Shown here piece by piece: positions 13,018-20,913 of a stretch of DNA of 21,373 bases. Every line of letters starts with the position of its first letter. The stretch's first letter is position 1. The notes below the pieces were generated by a model, which saw only the letters and a program-made list of their open reading frames with translations, had not been told where the DNA came from and searched no databases. Source of the DNA: an uncultured Chlorobiaceae bacterium (GTDB taxonomy: Bacteria > Bacteroidota > Chlorobiia > Chlorobiales > Chlorobiaceae). The stretch lies in the NCBI GenBank assembly GCA_903874585.1, contig CAIQSY010000101.1:1-21373 (forward strand), read 5' to 3'. A program made the position numbers and the translations under genes.

Positions 13018-14220
13018 ATGTCGATAACACCAGAAGAGAAATATCTGACTCGACGGGTCCTCAGTATGCAGGAATCGCAGACCATGCGAATCAGCAATCT
13101 TGCTGCAAAAATGAAAGCCGAAGGGCTTGATATCGTCAGTCTTTCAGCCGGTGAACCCGATTTCCCAACTCCGGCGCACGTTAATCAGGCGGGCATTGAT
13201 GCTATTAAAGCAGGGTTTACCCGTTATACCGCAAATTCCGGTATTCCTGACCTCAAAAAAGCTATTGTTGAAAAGTTCCGTCGCGATAATAATCTTGAAT
13301 TTGCAGAAAACCAGATCATCGTCAGCAATGGCGGTAAACAGACGCTGGCGAACACCTTTCTTGCGCTCTGTCAAGAGGGTGATGAGGTCGTTGTTCCTGC
13401 GCCGTTCTGGGTAAGTTTTCCGGAAATGGTGCGTCTTGCAAGCGCTACACCAGTTATTGTGCATACGACGCTGGAGACCGAATATAAAATGACGCCAGCT
13501 CAGCTTGAGGCGGCGATCACCCCAAAAACAAAGGTGGTTGTTTTGAACTCTCCTTCCAATCCAACCGGATCAGTTTATAACGAAGCCGAAGTTTGCGCAC
13601 TGATGGCAGTTCTTGAAGGCCGAGGAATTTTTGTGCTCTCCGATGAAATGTACGACATGATCGTCTATGGCGATGTTCGTCCATTCTCTCCGGCGCGAAT
13701 TCCTTCAATGAAAGGGTGGGTCATTGTCAGTAATGGCGTTTCAAAAACCTACGCAATGACTGGCTGGAGAATCGGTTATCTCGCCGGACCAAAATGGCTG
13801 ATTGATGCTTGCGATAAAATTCAGTCGCAAACTACCTCAAATCCCAATGCGATTGCTCAGAAAGCTGCTGTTGCAGCGCTTACGGGTGATCAATCCATTG
13901 TTGAAGAGCGCCGTGCAGAATTTGAAAAACGTCGTGATTATATGTATCAGGCGCTCAACAGTATTCCTGGTTTCAAGACGGCGTTACCGCAGGGCGCGTT
14001 CTATATTTTCCCTGACATCAGTGGTGTGCTTGGTCAAACCTTCAATGGTGTGGTGATGAAAGATTCTGCTGATGTTGCAGAATATCTCTTGAAGGTTCAC
14101 CACGTTGCCACAGTGCCGGGCGATGCTTTCGGTGCGCCGGAAAACCTTCGTCTCTCCTATGCAGCCTCCATTGAGGCGCTTGAGGAGGCCGTTAACCGTA
14201 TCAGGAGAGCGTTCAAATAG
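13018..14220 (+). CDS. Class I aminotransferase, aspartate aminotransferase-like (subgroup Ib)
   Basis: A PLP-dependent aminotransferase of fold type I, 400 residues, full length. Diagnostic segments are the N-terminal SLSAGEPDFPTPAHV, the NPTG turn at 181-184 in NSPSNPTGSVY, the cofactor-binding DEMYD, the Schiff-base Lys243 in SNGVSKTYAMTGWRIGY, and the C-terminal Arg of LRLSYAAS that binds the substrate carboxylate. The sequence type resembles prokaryotic aspartate aminotransferases that often also use prephenate. Interconversion of aspartate and oxaloacetate is the likely main role, with prephenate a possibility that the sequence alone does not settle. The acyltransferase gene begins immediately after its stop codon, which implies translational coupling. 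Confidence 0.9.
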   Translation: MSITPEEKYLTRRVLSMQESQTMRISNLAAKMKAEGLDIVSLSAGEPDFPTPAHVNQAGIDAIKAGFTRYTANSGIPDLKKAIVEKFRRDNNLEFAENQIIVSNGGKQTLANTFLALCQEGDEVVVPAPFWVSFPEMVRLASATPVIVHTTLETEYKMTPAQLEAAITPKTKVVVLNSPSNPTGSVYNEAEVCALMAVLEGRGIFVLSDEMYDMIVYGDVRPFSPARIPSMKGWVIVSNGVSKTYAMTGWRIGYLAGPKWLIDACDKIQSQTTSNPNAIAQKAAVAALTGDQSIVEERRAEFEKRRDYMYQALNSIPGFKTALPQGAFYIFPDISGVLGQTFNGVVMKDSADVAEYLLKVHHVATVPGDAFGAPENLRLSYAASIEALEEAVNRIRRAFK

Positions 14221-15009
14221 GTGGCGCTGATGCTGAAAGTTCGTCGAAGCAAGCTTTATACTGCATGGTTTGGCTGGTACTCTCGCCGCCAGTTCCGGCG
14301 TTTTTTTAATTCAGTGCGTGTTGTTATGCAACCCGGAGTGCGCGAAATGGATCGCCGTACTCCGGTTATTTTTTACGCCAACCACGCCTATTGGTGGGAT
14401 GGTTTCTGGTCGCAACTCTGTACCGAGGAGTTTTTTCATCAGCGATTGCACATCATCATCGAGTTGCAGCAGTTGCAGAAGCACCAGTTTTTTACTCGCA
14501 TCGGCGCCTTTTCGCTCGATCAATCACGCCCGAAAAGTTTACCAGCAACGCTGAATTATGCCGCTGAATTGCTGAGTGATGCGAACGATCGGCAAAATGC
14601 GCTCTGGATTTTTCCACAAGGCAAAATAGAGCATATCGATAAACGGCCGTTGCTCTTTTATAAAGGCACGGCCTCCATTATCTCGCGTCTCTTGGCAAAA
14701 ACTCCGCAGGTTTATCTTGTTTCAGTTGTCAGTCGGATTGAATATCTTGAAGAACAGAAGCCTGAGCTGTTTTTGTCATTTCGGAAGCCGCTTCTCATAA
14801 CAAGGAAGAACGTTCCAAGTGCTGATGCTCTTACCATTTTTATGCGGGAGATGACCGAGAGTAATCTTGATGAACTTCGAGAAAACATTCAGCAGCGGCA
14901 GCTTAATGATGCTACTGTTCTTATCAAGGGAAGTGCTTCAGTCAACCGAAAAAGTGAAGCATTTGCTCGTTTTTTGCAATTTGGTCGTGCTCATAATCGT
15001 TCAGTATAG
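14221..15009 (+). CDS. PlsC-type acyltransferase (possibly a carotenoid or lipid acyltransferase)
   Basis: A 262-residue acyltransferase of the lysophosphatidate/glycerol-3-phosphate family. Catalytic motif I is NHAYWWD (His55, Asp60, the HX4D pair) and the acceptor-binding motif III is FPQGK at 131-135, a variant of FPEGT. The motif II-like block lies around IGAFSLDQ. Motif III differs from typical PlsC, so the acceptor may not be lysophosphatidic acid. Green sulfur bacteria use a related enzyme (chlorobactene lauroyltransferase, CruK) to acylate carotenoid glucosides, and this gene is a candidate for that or for a membrane-lipid enzyme. The start may be GTG 14221, directly abutting the upstream stop, or ATG 14230. 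It likely acts at the cytoplasmic face of the membrane. Confidence 0.78.
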   Translation: MALMLKVRRSKLYTAWFGWYSRRQFRRFFNSVRVVMQPGVREMDRRTPVIFYANHAYWWDGFWSQLCTEEFFHQRLHIIIELQQLQKHQFFTRIGAFSLDQSRPKSLPATLNYAAELLSDANDRQNALWIFPQGKIEHIDKRPLLFYKGTASIISRLLAKTPQVYLVSVVSRIEYLEEQKPELFLSFRKPLLITRKNVPSADALTIFMREMTESNLDELRENIQQRQLNDATVLIKGSASVNRKSEAFARFLQFGRAHNRSV

Positions 15010-15089
15010 TCTCTTGCATTGGCTCATTATCATTGTCAAAGAGCAAGAGGTTTCGATATAAAAAGAACTCAAGACTCGCCACTATTTTC

Positions 15090-16070
15090 ATGAGTAACGT
15101 TATATGCAGTTGTCTGTTAGGTAATAATACCGAGGTAAGATTGCGATTATCGCAATTATTGCACAGTGAAATGGAGTCAATTTACGGTCAGCTTCCGGAA
15201 GGAGAAGTTGAGTTGCTCTGCGAAGTTGAAATGCAGGGTTGCCGTCGCGATTTTTTTATCAATAATACTCCTGCTCCTTTGAGTATCGGGCAGCAGGTTA
15301 TTATTGAATCTGATGGTGGTTACGACTTTGGAGTTGTCTATTCAACGGGTCAAATTGCCCGCAAAAAGTTTCAACTTAAAGGCTTTGATAAAAACGGCCA
15401 TGAATGCGCCTCAGTGCTTCGTGCTGCCGATGAAAAAGATAATGACGCCATTATTGCGCTGAAGCAGCGGCAACCCGAGATTCGTTCCATCTGCTTAAGT
15501 AAAATTAAAAAGCATGAACTTGATCTCAAACTGGTGGATGTAGAGCTGCGTATAGATCAGCAGAAGCTTTCGGTCTATTACACCTCCTCCCATCGCGTCG
15601 ATTTTCGTGCACTTGTGCGCGATCTTGCCGGCGAGTTTAAGGCGAGGATTCAGATGGTGCAGATAACCACCCGCGAAGAGGCAAGGCGTGCGCACTCTTT
15701 TGGTCCGTGCGGTTGCCTTCTCTGCTGCTCAAGCTGGCTCCAGAAAATTCATGCAAACCCTTTTGCTGACAAATCCCCCTATACTGAAGTCGCCGGTAAT
15801 GACAGCCATGCGTTCAATATTACCGGTATTTGTAATCGTCCCAAGTGCTGCCTCAGTTATTCAAAAACTGAGAAAAACTGCCGCAATACGTCATCATCGC
15901 CTTCGTCATCATTTCCTGCGGCAGGCAGCAGAGTCAACACACCCGAAGGCGCTGCCATCGTTGAATATGTTGATGCTCAGAAAAAACTGATATCGCTTCG
16001 TTACCAGAAAAACGATCAAATCCGTCGCTTGCCGCTCGACAAGTTCAACGCTATGTTTGTAAAAAAATAA
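15090..16070 (+). CDS. PSP1 / RicT (YaaT)-like cysteine-rich protein
   Basis: A 326-residue cytoplasmic protein. The PSP1 core includes GYDFGVVYSTGQIARKKF, then the LKLVDVELRIDQQKLSVYYT and VDFRALVRDLAGEFKARIQM strands, a pattern typical of RicT. Two cysteine clusters follow: Cys207, 209, 212 and 213 in GPCGCLLCCSSWL, and Cys248, 253 and 254 in GICNRPKCCLSY. In Bacillus subtilis RicT is part of a complex that carries Fe-S clusters and steers RNase Y; its role here is not known. ATG 15090 is preferred over an upstream TTG at 15033 because the extra residues are basic and low in family character. A Ser-rich linker (about 269-276) precedes a small C-terminal beta segment. It lies 15 nt before metG, an association of PSP1 and methionyl-tRNA synthetase genes seen loosely in other bacteria. 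Confidence 0.87.
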   Translation: MSNVICSCLLGNNTEVRLRLSQLLHSEMESIYGQLPEGEVELLCEVEMQGCRRDFFINNTPAPLSIGQQVIIESDGGYDFGVVYSTGQIARKKFQLKGFDKNGHECASVLRAADEKDNDAIIALKQRQPEIRSICLSKIKKHELDLKLVDVELRIDQQKLSVYYTSSHRVDFRALVRDLAGEFKARIQMVQITTREEARRAHSFGPCGCLLCCSSWLQKIHANPFADKSPYTEVAGNDSHAFNITGICNRPKCCLSYSKTEKNCRNTSSSPSSSFPAAGSRVNTPEGAAIVEYVDAQKKLISLRYQKNDQIRRLPLDKFNAMFVKK

Positions 16071-16085
16071 CTCTCACCCATTGTT

Positions 16086-18194
16086 ATGCCGCAGTTTACA
16101 AGAACGCTCGTTACCACCGCTCTCCCTTACGCCAACGGTCCGGTGCATCTTGGCCATCTGGCTGGAGTCTATCTTCCTGCCGATCTCTATGTCCGTTATA
16201 AAAGGCTGAAGGGTGAGGATGTTATCCATATCGGCGGTTCTGATGAGCACGGTGTGCCTATCACCATTACGGCTGAAAAAGAGGGTATTTCACCGAAGGA
16301 TGTGGTTGATCGCTACCATGGTATGAACCTCGAGGCGTTTACAAAATGCGGCATCTCTTTCGATTATTATGGGCGCACCACATCCGAAGTGCATCATCAA
16401 ACCGCAAAAGATTTTTTTCTTGAGATTGAAGGAAAGGGCATTTTTCAACAGAAAACCGAAAAGCTTTTTTTTGACCGAAAAGCAAACCGTTTTCTCTCCG
16501 ACCGCTATGTAACCGGGACCTGCCCGATTTGCAACAATTCCGAGGCAAATGGCGATCAATGCGAACAGTGTGGCACCCATTTAAGTCCTCTGGAACTCAT
16601 CAATCCCAAAAGCAAATTCTCCGATGCAACGCCTGAACTGCGTGAAACCATGCACTGGTATTTTCCGTTAGGTAGTTTTCAGCAGCAGCTCGAAGATTAT
16701 GTCACCCTTCATGAGAGTGACTGGCGTTCCAATGTTGTCAATTACACCCGCACATGGCTGAAGCAAGGTTTGAACGATCGCGCCATTACCCGAGATCTCA
16801 ATTGGGGCATCACGGTGCCGCTTGAGCGCGATGAAGCGGCGGGCAAAGTGCTCTACGTCTGGTTCGATGCGGTGCTGGGCTATATCTCCTTTACCAAAGA
16901 GTGGGCAGCAGAGCAGGGTGACGCCGAACGCTGGAAAAGCTACTGGCAGGATCCGCAGAGCCGACTTGTACACTTTATCGGCAAAGATAACGTTGTCTTT
17001 CACACCTTGATGTTTCCCGCAATCCTTATGGCGTGGAATGAAGGGCAGCAAAGCGATTGCTATAACTTGGCGGATAATGTGCCAGCATCGGAGTTCATGA
17101 ATTTTGAAGGACGAAAGTTCTCGAAATCTCGGAACTATGCCGTCTATCTTGGCGAGTTTCTTGAAAAGTTTCCAGCCGATACGCTACGTTACAGTATTGC
17201 CATGAACTATCCTGAAAACAAGGATACCGACTTCAGTTGGCAGGATTTTCAGAACCGCACCAATGGTGAGCTGGCTGATACACTTGGCAACTTTATCAAG
17301 CGCTCCATTGATTTTACCAACGCCCGCTTTGATGGTGTGGTACCTTGCAACGTTACCGCTGATGAGTGGAACGATCTCGGTATTGACTGGCACGATACTC
17401 TCGAACAGCTTGATCGTGCGTATGAAGGCTTCCATTTTCGTGATGCAACTTCGGTGGGCATGGATATCGCCCGAGCTGCAAACCGCTTTTTGACGGTTTC
17501 AGAACCGTGGAAAATCATCAAGGTTGATCGCAATGCAGCCGCAAGAACAATGGCGCTTTCGCTCAATCTCTGTCATGCGCTTTCCATTGCACTCTATCCC
17601 GTGTTGCCTGAAACCTGCAATCGCATTCATGCCATGCTTGGCTTTGATGGGCCTCTTGAGGATCTCATCGTTCGCGGCGCATCGCTTTTTGCCGATTTGC
17701 TGGCACCAAAGCTTCAGCAAGGTCATAAGCTTCGGGAGAACTCAGAAATTCTCTTTACCAAAATTGAAGAGAGCGCTATTGCGCCAGAGCTTGCTAAAAT
17801 CAACACACTGCTTGCCGAAGCTGAAAAGCGTGAAGCAGGCGTTGTTGAAAGCCGCATGGAGTTCAAGCCGGTTATCAGCTTTGAGGATTTTCAAAAAATT
17901 GATTTGCGTGTAGCAACCGTCATAGCCGCAGAACCAGTAAAGAAAGCCTCTAAACTCCTGAAATTACAGTTGCAAGTCGGCTCCGTTACAAAACAGGTGC
18001 TTGCCGGAATTGCTCAACATTACAGCGCCGAGGAGATGGTTGGCAAAAATGTACTGATGGTGGCAAACCTTGCCGAACGCACCATGCGCAATGAAGTATC
18101 GCAAGGGATGATTCTTGCCGTTGACGGTGCTGATGGCAAACTTTTTATTCTTGAACCATCAGGCACAGAGATCAATGGACGTGCAGTACAGTAA
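16086..18194 (+). CDS. metG: Methionyl-tRNA synthetase with C-terminal tRNA-binding domain
   Basis: MetRS charges both initiator and elongator tRNA-Met with methionine. The 702-residue protein is the long form: a class I catalytic domain with HLGH (21-24, the HIGH motif), a zinc knuckle with Cys146, Cys149, Cys159 and Cys162, and KFSKS at 344-348 (the KMSKS loop). An anticodon-binding helical domain follows (about 390-560). A C-terminal EMAP/Arc1p-like tRNA-binding domain starts around residue 598 (FQKIDLRVATVIAAEP..., QVLAGIAQHY, MRNEVSQGMILA). Nothing is missing. It ends 87 nt before the initiator tRNA-Met gene, so synthetase and substrate tRNA are neighbours. Confidence 0.97.
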   Translation: MPQFTRTLVTTALPYANGPVHLGHLAGVYLPADLYVRYKRLKGEDVIHIGGSDEHGVPITITAEKEGISPKDVVDRYHGMNLEAFTKCGISFDYYGRTTSEVHHQTAKDFFLEIEGKGIFQQKTEKLFFDRKANRFLSDRYVTGTCPICNNSEANGDQCEQCGTHLSPLELINPKSKFSDATPELRETMHWYFPLGSFQQQLEDYVTLHESDWRSNVVNYTRTWLKQGLNDRAITRDLNWGITVPLERDEAAGKVLYVWFDAVLGYISFTKEWAAEQGDAERWKSYWQDPQSRLVHFIGKDNVVFHTLMFPAILMAWNEGQQSDCYNLADNVPASEFMNFEGRKFSKSRNYAVYLGEFLEKFPADTLRYSIAMNYPENKDTDFSWQDFQNRTNGELADTLGNFIKRSIDFTNARFDGVVPCNVTADEWNDLGIDWHDTLEQLDRAYEGFHFRDATSVGMDIARAANRFLTVSEPWKIIKVDRNAAARTMALSLNLCHALSIALYPVLPETCNRIHAMLGFDGPLEDLIVRGASLFADLLAPKLQQGHKLRENSEILFTKIEESAIAPELAKINTLLAEAEKREAGVVESRMEFKPVISFEDFQKIDLRVATVIAAEPVKKASKLLKLQLQVGSVTKQVLAGIAQHYSAEEMVGKNVLMVANLAERTMRNEVSQGMILAVDGADGKLFILEPSGTEINGRAVQ

Positions 18195-18240
18195 GTACGG
18201 TTATCATCAGAGATATTTATGAAAGAGTAGAAATAATTGT

Positions 18241-18268
18241 TTGCATAAGTAAATTATTTCCGTACATT
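18241..18268 (+). promoter_or_regulatory. Possible promoter for the initiator tRNA
   Basis: TTGCAT (18241-18246) and TACATT (18263-18268) are separated by 16 nt and end 13 nt before the tRNA. Both boxes are imperfect matches to sigma-70 consensus, so this is a weak suggestion based mainly on position and AT-rich context. Confidence 0.28.
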
Positions 18269-18281
18269 GAAGAACAAACAT

Positions 18282-18354
<73 letters not shown>

Positions 18355-18360
18355 CAAGTA

Positions 18361-18390
18361 AAAGCCGCCTCCACAAAAGGCGGCTTTTTT
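18361..18390 (+). terminator. Strong Rho-independent terminator after tRNA-Met
   Basis: A perfect 10-bp stem, aaagccgcct (18361-18370) with aggcggcttt (18378-18387), has a 7-nt loop ccacaaa and a T-run to 18390. It starts 6 nt after the tRNA and ends 14 nt before the ATG of the chloride-channel gene. Confidence 0.95.
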
Positions 18391-18404
18391 ATTTATCTTC
18401 TCCT

Positions 18405-20282
18405 ATGAATCTATATCCTCGCCGAAAAGGAAGCCTCAGCAGAAAGAGCCTCGCTTTTTTCTATAGTCTGTTCAGGCGCAGCCGCTATTTTAAGGGCAGC
18501 TCGCAGCAATTTTTCAGGTTGACCCTTGATTACCTTCTTGTTCAGCTCAATTTGAATCAAGATATACCTTTTCTTTTTGTTGCTGTTGTTGTTGGACTTT
18601 TGACTGGCTATGTGGCAGTGGTGTTTCACGATGCCATTATGATAATCAGCGGTATCAGTTTTACTGGTTTACATGAGCTTGGAGAATCGTGGCATCTTGA
18701 AAAATACTGGATGTTTTTTCTTCCCTTTATTCCTGCTGCTGGTGGTCTTCTTGTTGGTCTTTACAACGCATTCGTGGTAAAAGCGCGCCCACGGCATGGG
18801 CTTGCATCTGTTATCAAGGCGGTTGCTCATCATGATGGTATTATCGACAAGAGGTTGTGGCTGCATAAAAGTGTGACCTCAGTCTTGAGTATTGGAACAG
18901 GTGGTGGTGGTGGACGTGAAGCCCCCATTGTACAGGTTGGTGCGGCAATTGGTTCAACGGTTGGGCAGTTGCTGCGTTTTTCCCCTGATAAAACACGAAC
19001 CCTCCTTGGTTGTGGCGCTGCTGCTGGTCTTGCTGCGGTTTTTAATGCTCCAATTGGCGGCGTTATGTTTGCTATTGAGGTATTGCTTGGCGATTTCAGT
19101 GTTAAAACCTTCAGTCCTATTGTTATTGCGGCTGTGATCGGAACGGTATTGTCGCGGAGTTTTCTTGGTAACTCGCCAACCTTTGAAGTACCTGCTTATA
19201 CATTAGTTTCAAATACGGAGCTTCTTTTTTATTGTCTGCTGGGTATTCTTGCCGGACTTTCTGCGGTGATGTTCATCAAAGTCTATTACTTTATCGAAGA
19301 GAGGTTTGAAGCAATTGAGCAGCGCTGGAAAATACCAGTCTGGGCAATGCCGGCTATCGGTGGTTTTTTGAGCGGTTTGATTTGTATCGGGCTTCCAGGA
19401 CTTTACGGATTTTCTTACGATACCATCACGAAAGCGGTGCATGGTAGTGAAAGTTTGACCAATATGATTGGCATCTACTTTCTCAAACCTGTTGTTGCTG
19501 GTCTAAGCGTTGGTTCCGGCGGTTCTGGGGGTATGTTTGCGCCAGCAATGAAAATGGGTGCCATGCTTGGTGGGTTGTTCGGTAAGCTGGTTCATTTTCT
19601 TTTCCCCGCAATAACAGCAACGTCGGGAGCTTATGCACTTGTCGGCATGGGTGCGTTGACCGCAGGCGTCATGCGTGCGCCTCTGACTGTTATTCTTATT
19701 CTGTTTGAAGTTACAGGTCAGTACGAAATTGTGTTACCGATCATGTTTGCAGCAGTGACCTCTACTCTTATAGCACGGTTGACTTATCGCCATACTATGG
19801 AGAGCTATGTGCTTGAAAAAGAGGGTGTTCGTGTCGGGTTTGGTATAGCGCTATCGGTTGCAGAGCATATCGGTATTACTGATCTTATTAAAAAAGATTT
19901 TGTGAAACTTCATCTCTCTGAAAAAGCGACAACCATCATTGATATTTTTTATACCACTCCGGAAAGCAGCTTTTTGGTTGATGATGATGATAACGTTTTT
20001 GCTGGTATTATACGGCTTGATGAGATGCGATTACTGCTGCAAGAGGGAGTTATAACGGGGCTGATTGCTGAAGACGTGGTAAAAAAAGATGTACCGGTTC
20101 TCTACGAAACTTCAAAGCTTGATGAAGCGCTTAAACTTTTTGAAATAACGGATTACGATATTCTACCGGTGCTTGAAGCAAAAAGTGGAAAGCTCCTCGG
20201 CGTTGTGCGTCAGGACGAAGCATTTGCTTACTACCGTAAACAGCTCAATCTGTATGGTACCGATCACGTTGAAAACAGATAA
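18405..20282 (+). CDS. CLC-family chloride channel/transporter with CBS pair
   Basis: A 625-residue inner-membrane CLC protein. The gating-glutamate motif is GREAPIVQ (Glu172), the second pore segment is FNAPIGGVMFAIEV, and the third is GSGGSGGMFAPAMKMGA. The usual GSGIP motif is replaced by RHGLASVI, so the selectivity Ser is not where expected. The position of the proton-relay Glu (E203 in CLC-ec1) appears to be Val in AIEVLLGDF, which would favour passive anion conduction over Cl-/H+ exchange (inference). A cytoplasmic CBS pair occupies about 500-610 (TTIIDIFYTTPESSFLVDDD, then LDEALKLFEITDYDILPVLE). The start is ATG 18405; longer frames begin inside the tRNA and cross a terminator, so they are spurious. 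No Shine-Dalgarno site is visible and only 14 nt separate the terminator from the start, leaving the promoter unexplained. Confidence 0.9.
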   Translation: MNLYPRRKGSLSRKSLAFFYSLFRRSRYFKGSSQQFFRLTLDYLLVQLNLNQDIPFLFVAVVVGLLTGYVAVVFHDAIMIISGISFTGLHELGESWHLEKYWMFFLPFIPAAGGLLVGLYNAFVVKARPRHGLASVIKAVAHHDGIIDKRLWLHKSVTSVLSIGTGGGGGREAPIVQVGAAIGSTVGQLLRFSPDKTRTLLGCGAAAGLAAVFNAPIGGVMFAIEVLLGDFSVKTFSPIVIAAVIGTVLSRSFLGNSPTFEVPAYTLVSNTELLFYCLLGILAGLSAVMFIKVYYFIEERFEAIEQRWKIPVWAMPAIGGFLSGLICIGLPGLYGFSYDTITKAVHGSESLTNMIGIYFLKPVVAGLSVGSGGSGGMFAPAMKMGAMLGGLFGKLVHFLFPAITATSGAYALVGMGALTAGVMRAPLTVILILFEVTGQYEIVLPIMFAAVTSTLIARLTYRHTMESYVLEKEGVRVGFGIALSVAEHIGITDLIKKDFVKLHLSEKATTIIDIFYTTPESSFLVDDDDNVFAGIIRLDEMRLLLQEGVITGLIAEDVVKKDVPVLYETSKLDEALKLFEITDYDILPVLEAKSGKLLGVVRQDEAFAYYRKQLNLYGTDHVENR

Positions 20283-20285
20283 ACC

Positions 20286-20304
20286 ATCACAATGGTGATT
20301 TTTT
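20286..20304 (+). terminator. Weak candidate terminator after the chloride-channel gene
   Basis: A 5-bp stem, atcac (20286-20290) with gtgat (20295-20299), and a 4-nt loop are followed by six T. It is short, and is offered because of its position 3 nt after the stop codon and before a convergent gene. Confidence 0.4.
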
Positions 20305-20316
20305 GTTCTGAGAATA

Positions 20317-20913
20317 TTATTCAAAAATCACTTTTAATTGGTCGTTTTGTAGTCTTGTTTTTAACCATTCAATGATTTTTTCTTTTTCCTTTTTTGTAAT
20401 ATTTTTTTGTGATAAGGATATTATGACGTAAGGCATGCGAACGGGTTGATCTGGATTTTCTGTACTGAAACGATATGGTTCAGCAAACAAACAGGTTGTA
20501 ATTGTTGGAAAAAGTATATTCAATTCATGCAAAAGATTTTTGCCGCCATAAGATCGTTTTTGCAAGCTATCTTGTTGTTGTACATTTTTTTGTAACAGAA
20601 AAGATAGTCGGTTAATTTCAGCTTTTAGATTTTCTGTTTCGCTCAATTTTCGCGAAAAATCGTCAAGATTTATACCTTGTTTAAAGTTTAATGTTGTTTT
20701 AGTCAGTCCAAATTCTTTCGCACTATTTCTAAGTTGTAATTTATCGTTTTCTGATAATTCTCGACCGCCATAAATAAGAGAAATACTGCGATTCTTAGCA
20801 TCAACTTCATGTTGTAAAAGATACTCTCCGCGAAAAAAACTAACACTCCGAATAAATCTTGTCGAGTTTTCTATAAATTTTTCTTTTTGAACTAAAATAT
20901 ATCCAAAATCACT
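20317..20913 (-). pseudogene. 3' remnant of a DUF389/TIGR00341-like gene truncated by an IS insertion
   Basis: On the minus strand a frame without stops runs from about 20922 to a TAA at 20317-20319 (about 200 codons). It has no plausible start at its left boundary; the earliest candidate, a TTG at 20646, would discard half of it. The protein reads DFGYILVQKEKFIENSTRFI, then FFRGEYLLQHEVDAKNRSIS and LIYGGRELSENDKLQLRN, then a coiled-coil-like stretch (LKAEINRLSFLLQKNVQQQ) and a tail ending EWLKTRLQNDQLKVIFE. I judge this to resemble the soluble C-terminal part of DUF389/TIGR00341 membrane proteins; that identification is from memory and moderate. The N-terminal membrane half is missing and replaced at about 20911 by the end of an IS4-type element, which makes it a disrupted gene. 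The remnant is AT-rich compared with the housekeeping genes. Confidence 0.62.

Noticed and set aside
13018..15009. Biosynthetic gene cluster (aminotransferase plus acyltransferase)
   Set aside because: Two coupled genes among housekeeping neighbours are not enough; no other tailoring or synthase gene is present.
15033..15089. TTG-initiated 19-residue extension of the PSP1 protein
   Set aside because: Lys/Arg-rich, unlike the family start; an ATG lies just before the typical beginning.
20646..20700. TTG at 20646 as a genuine start of a 109-residue protein
   Set aside because: The frame continues upstream with protein-like sequence to the IS boundary, so this is an internal codon of a truncated gene.
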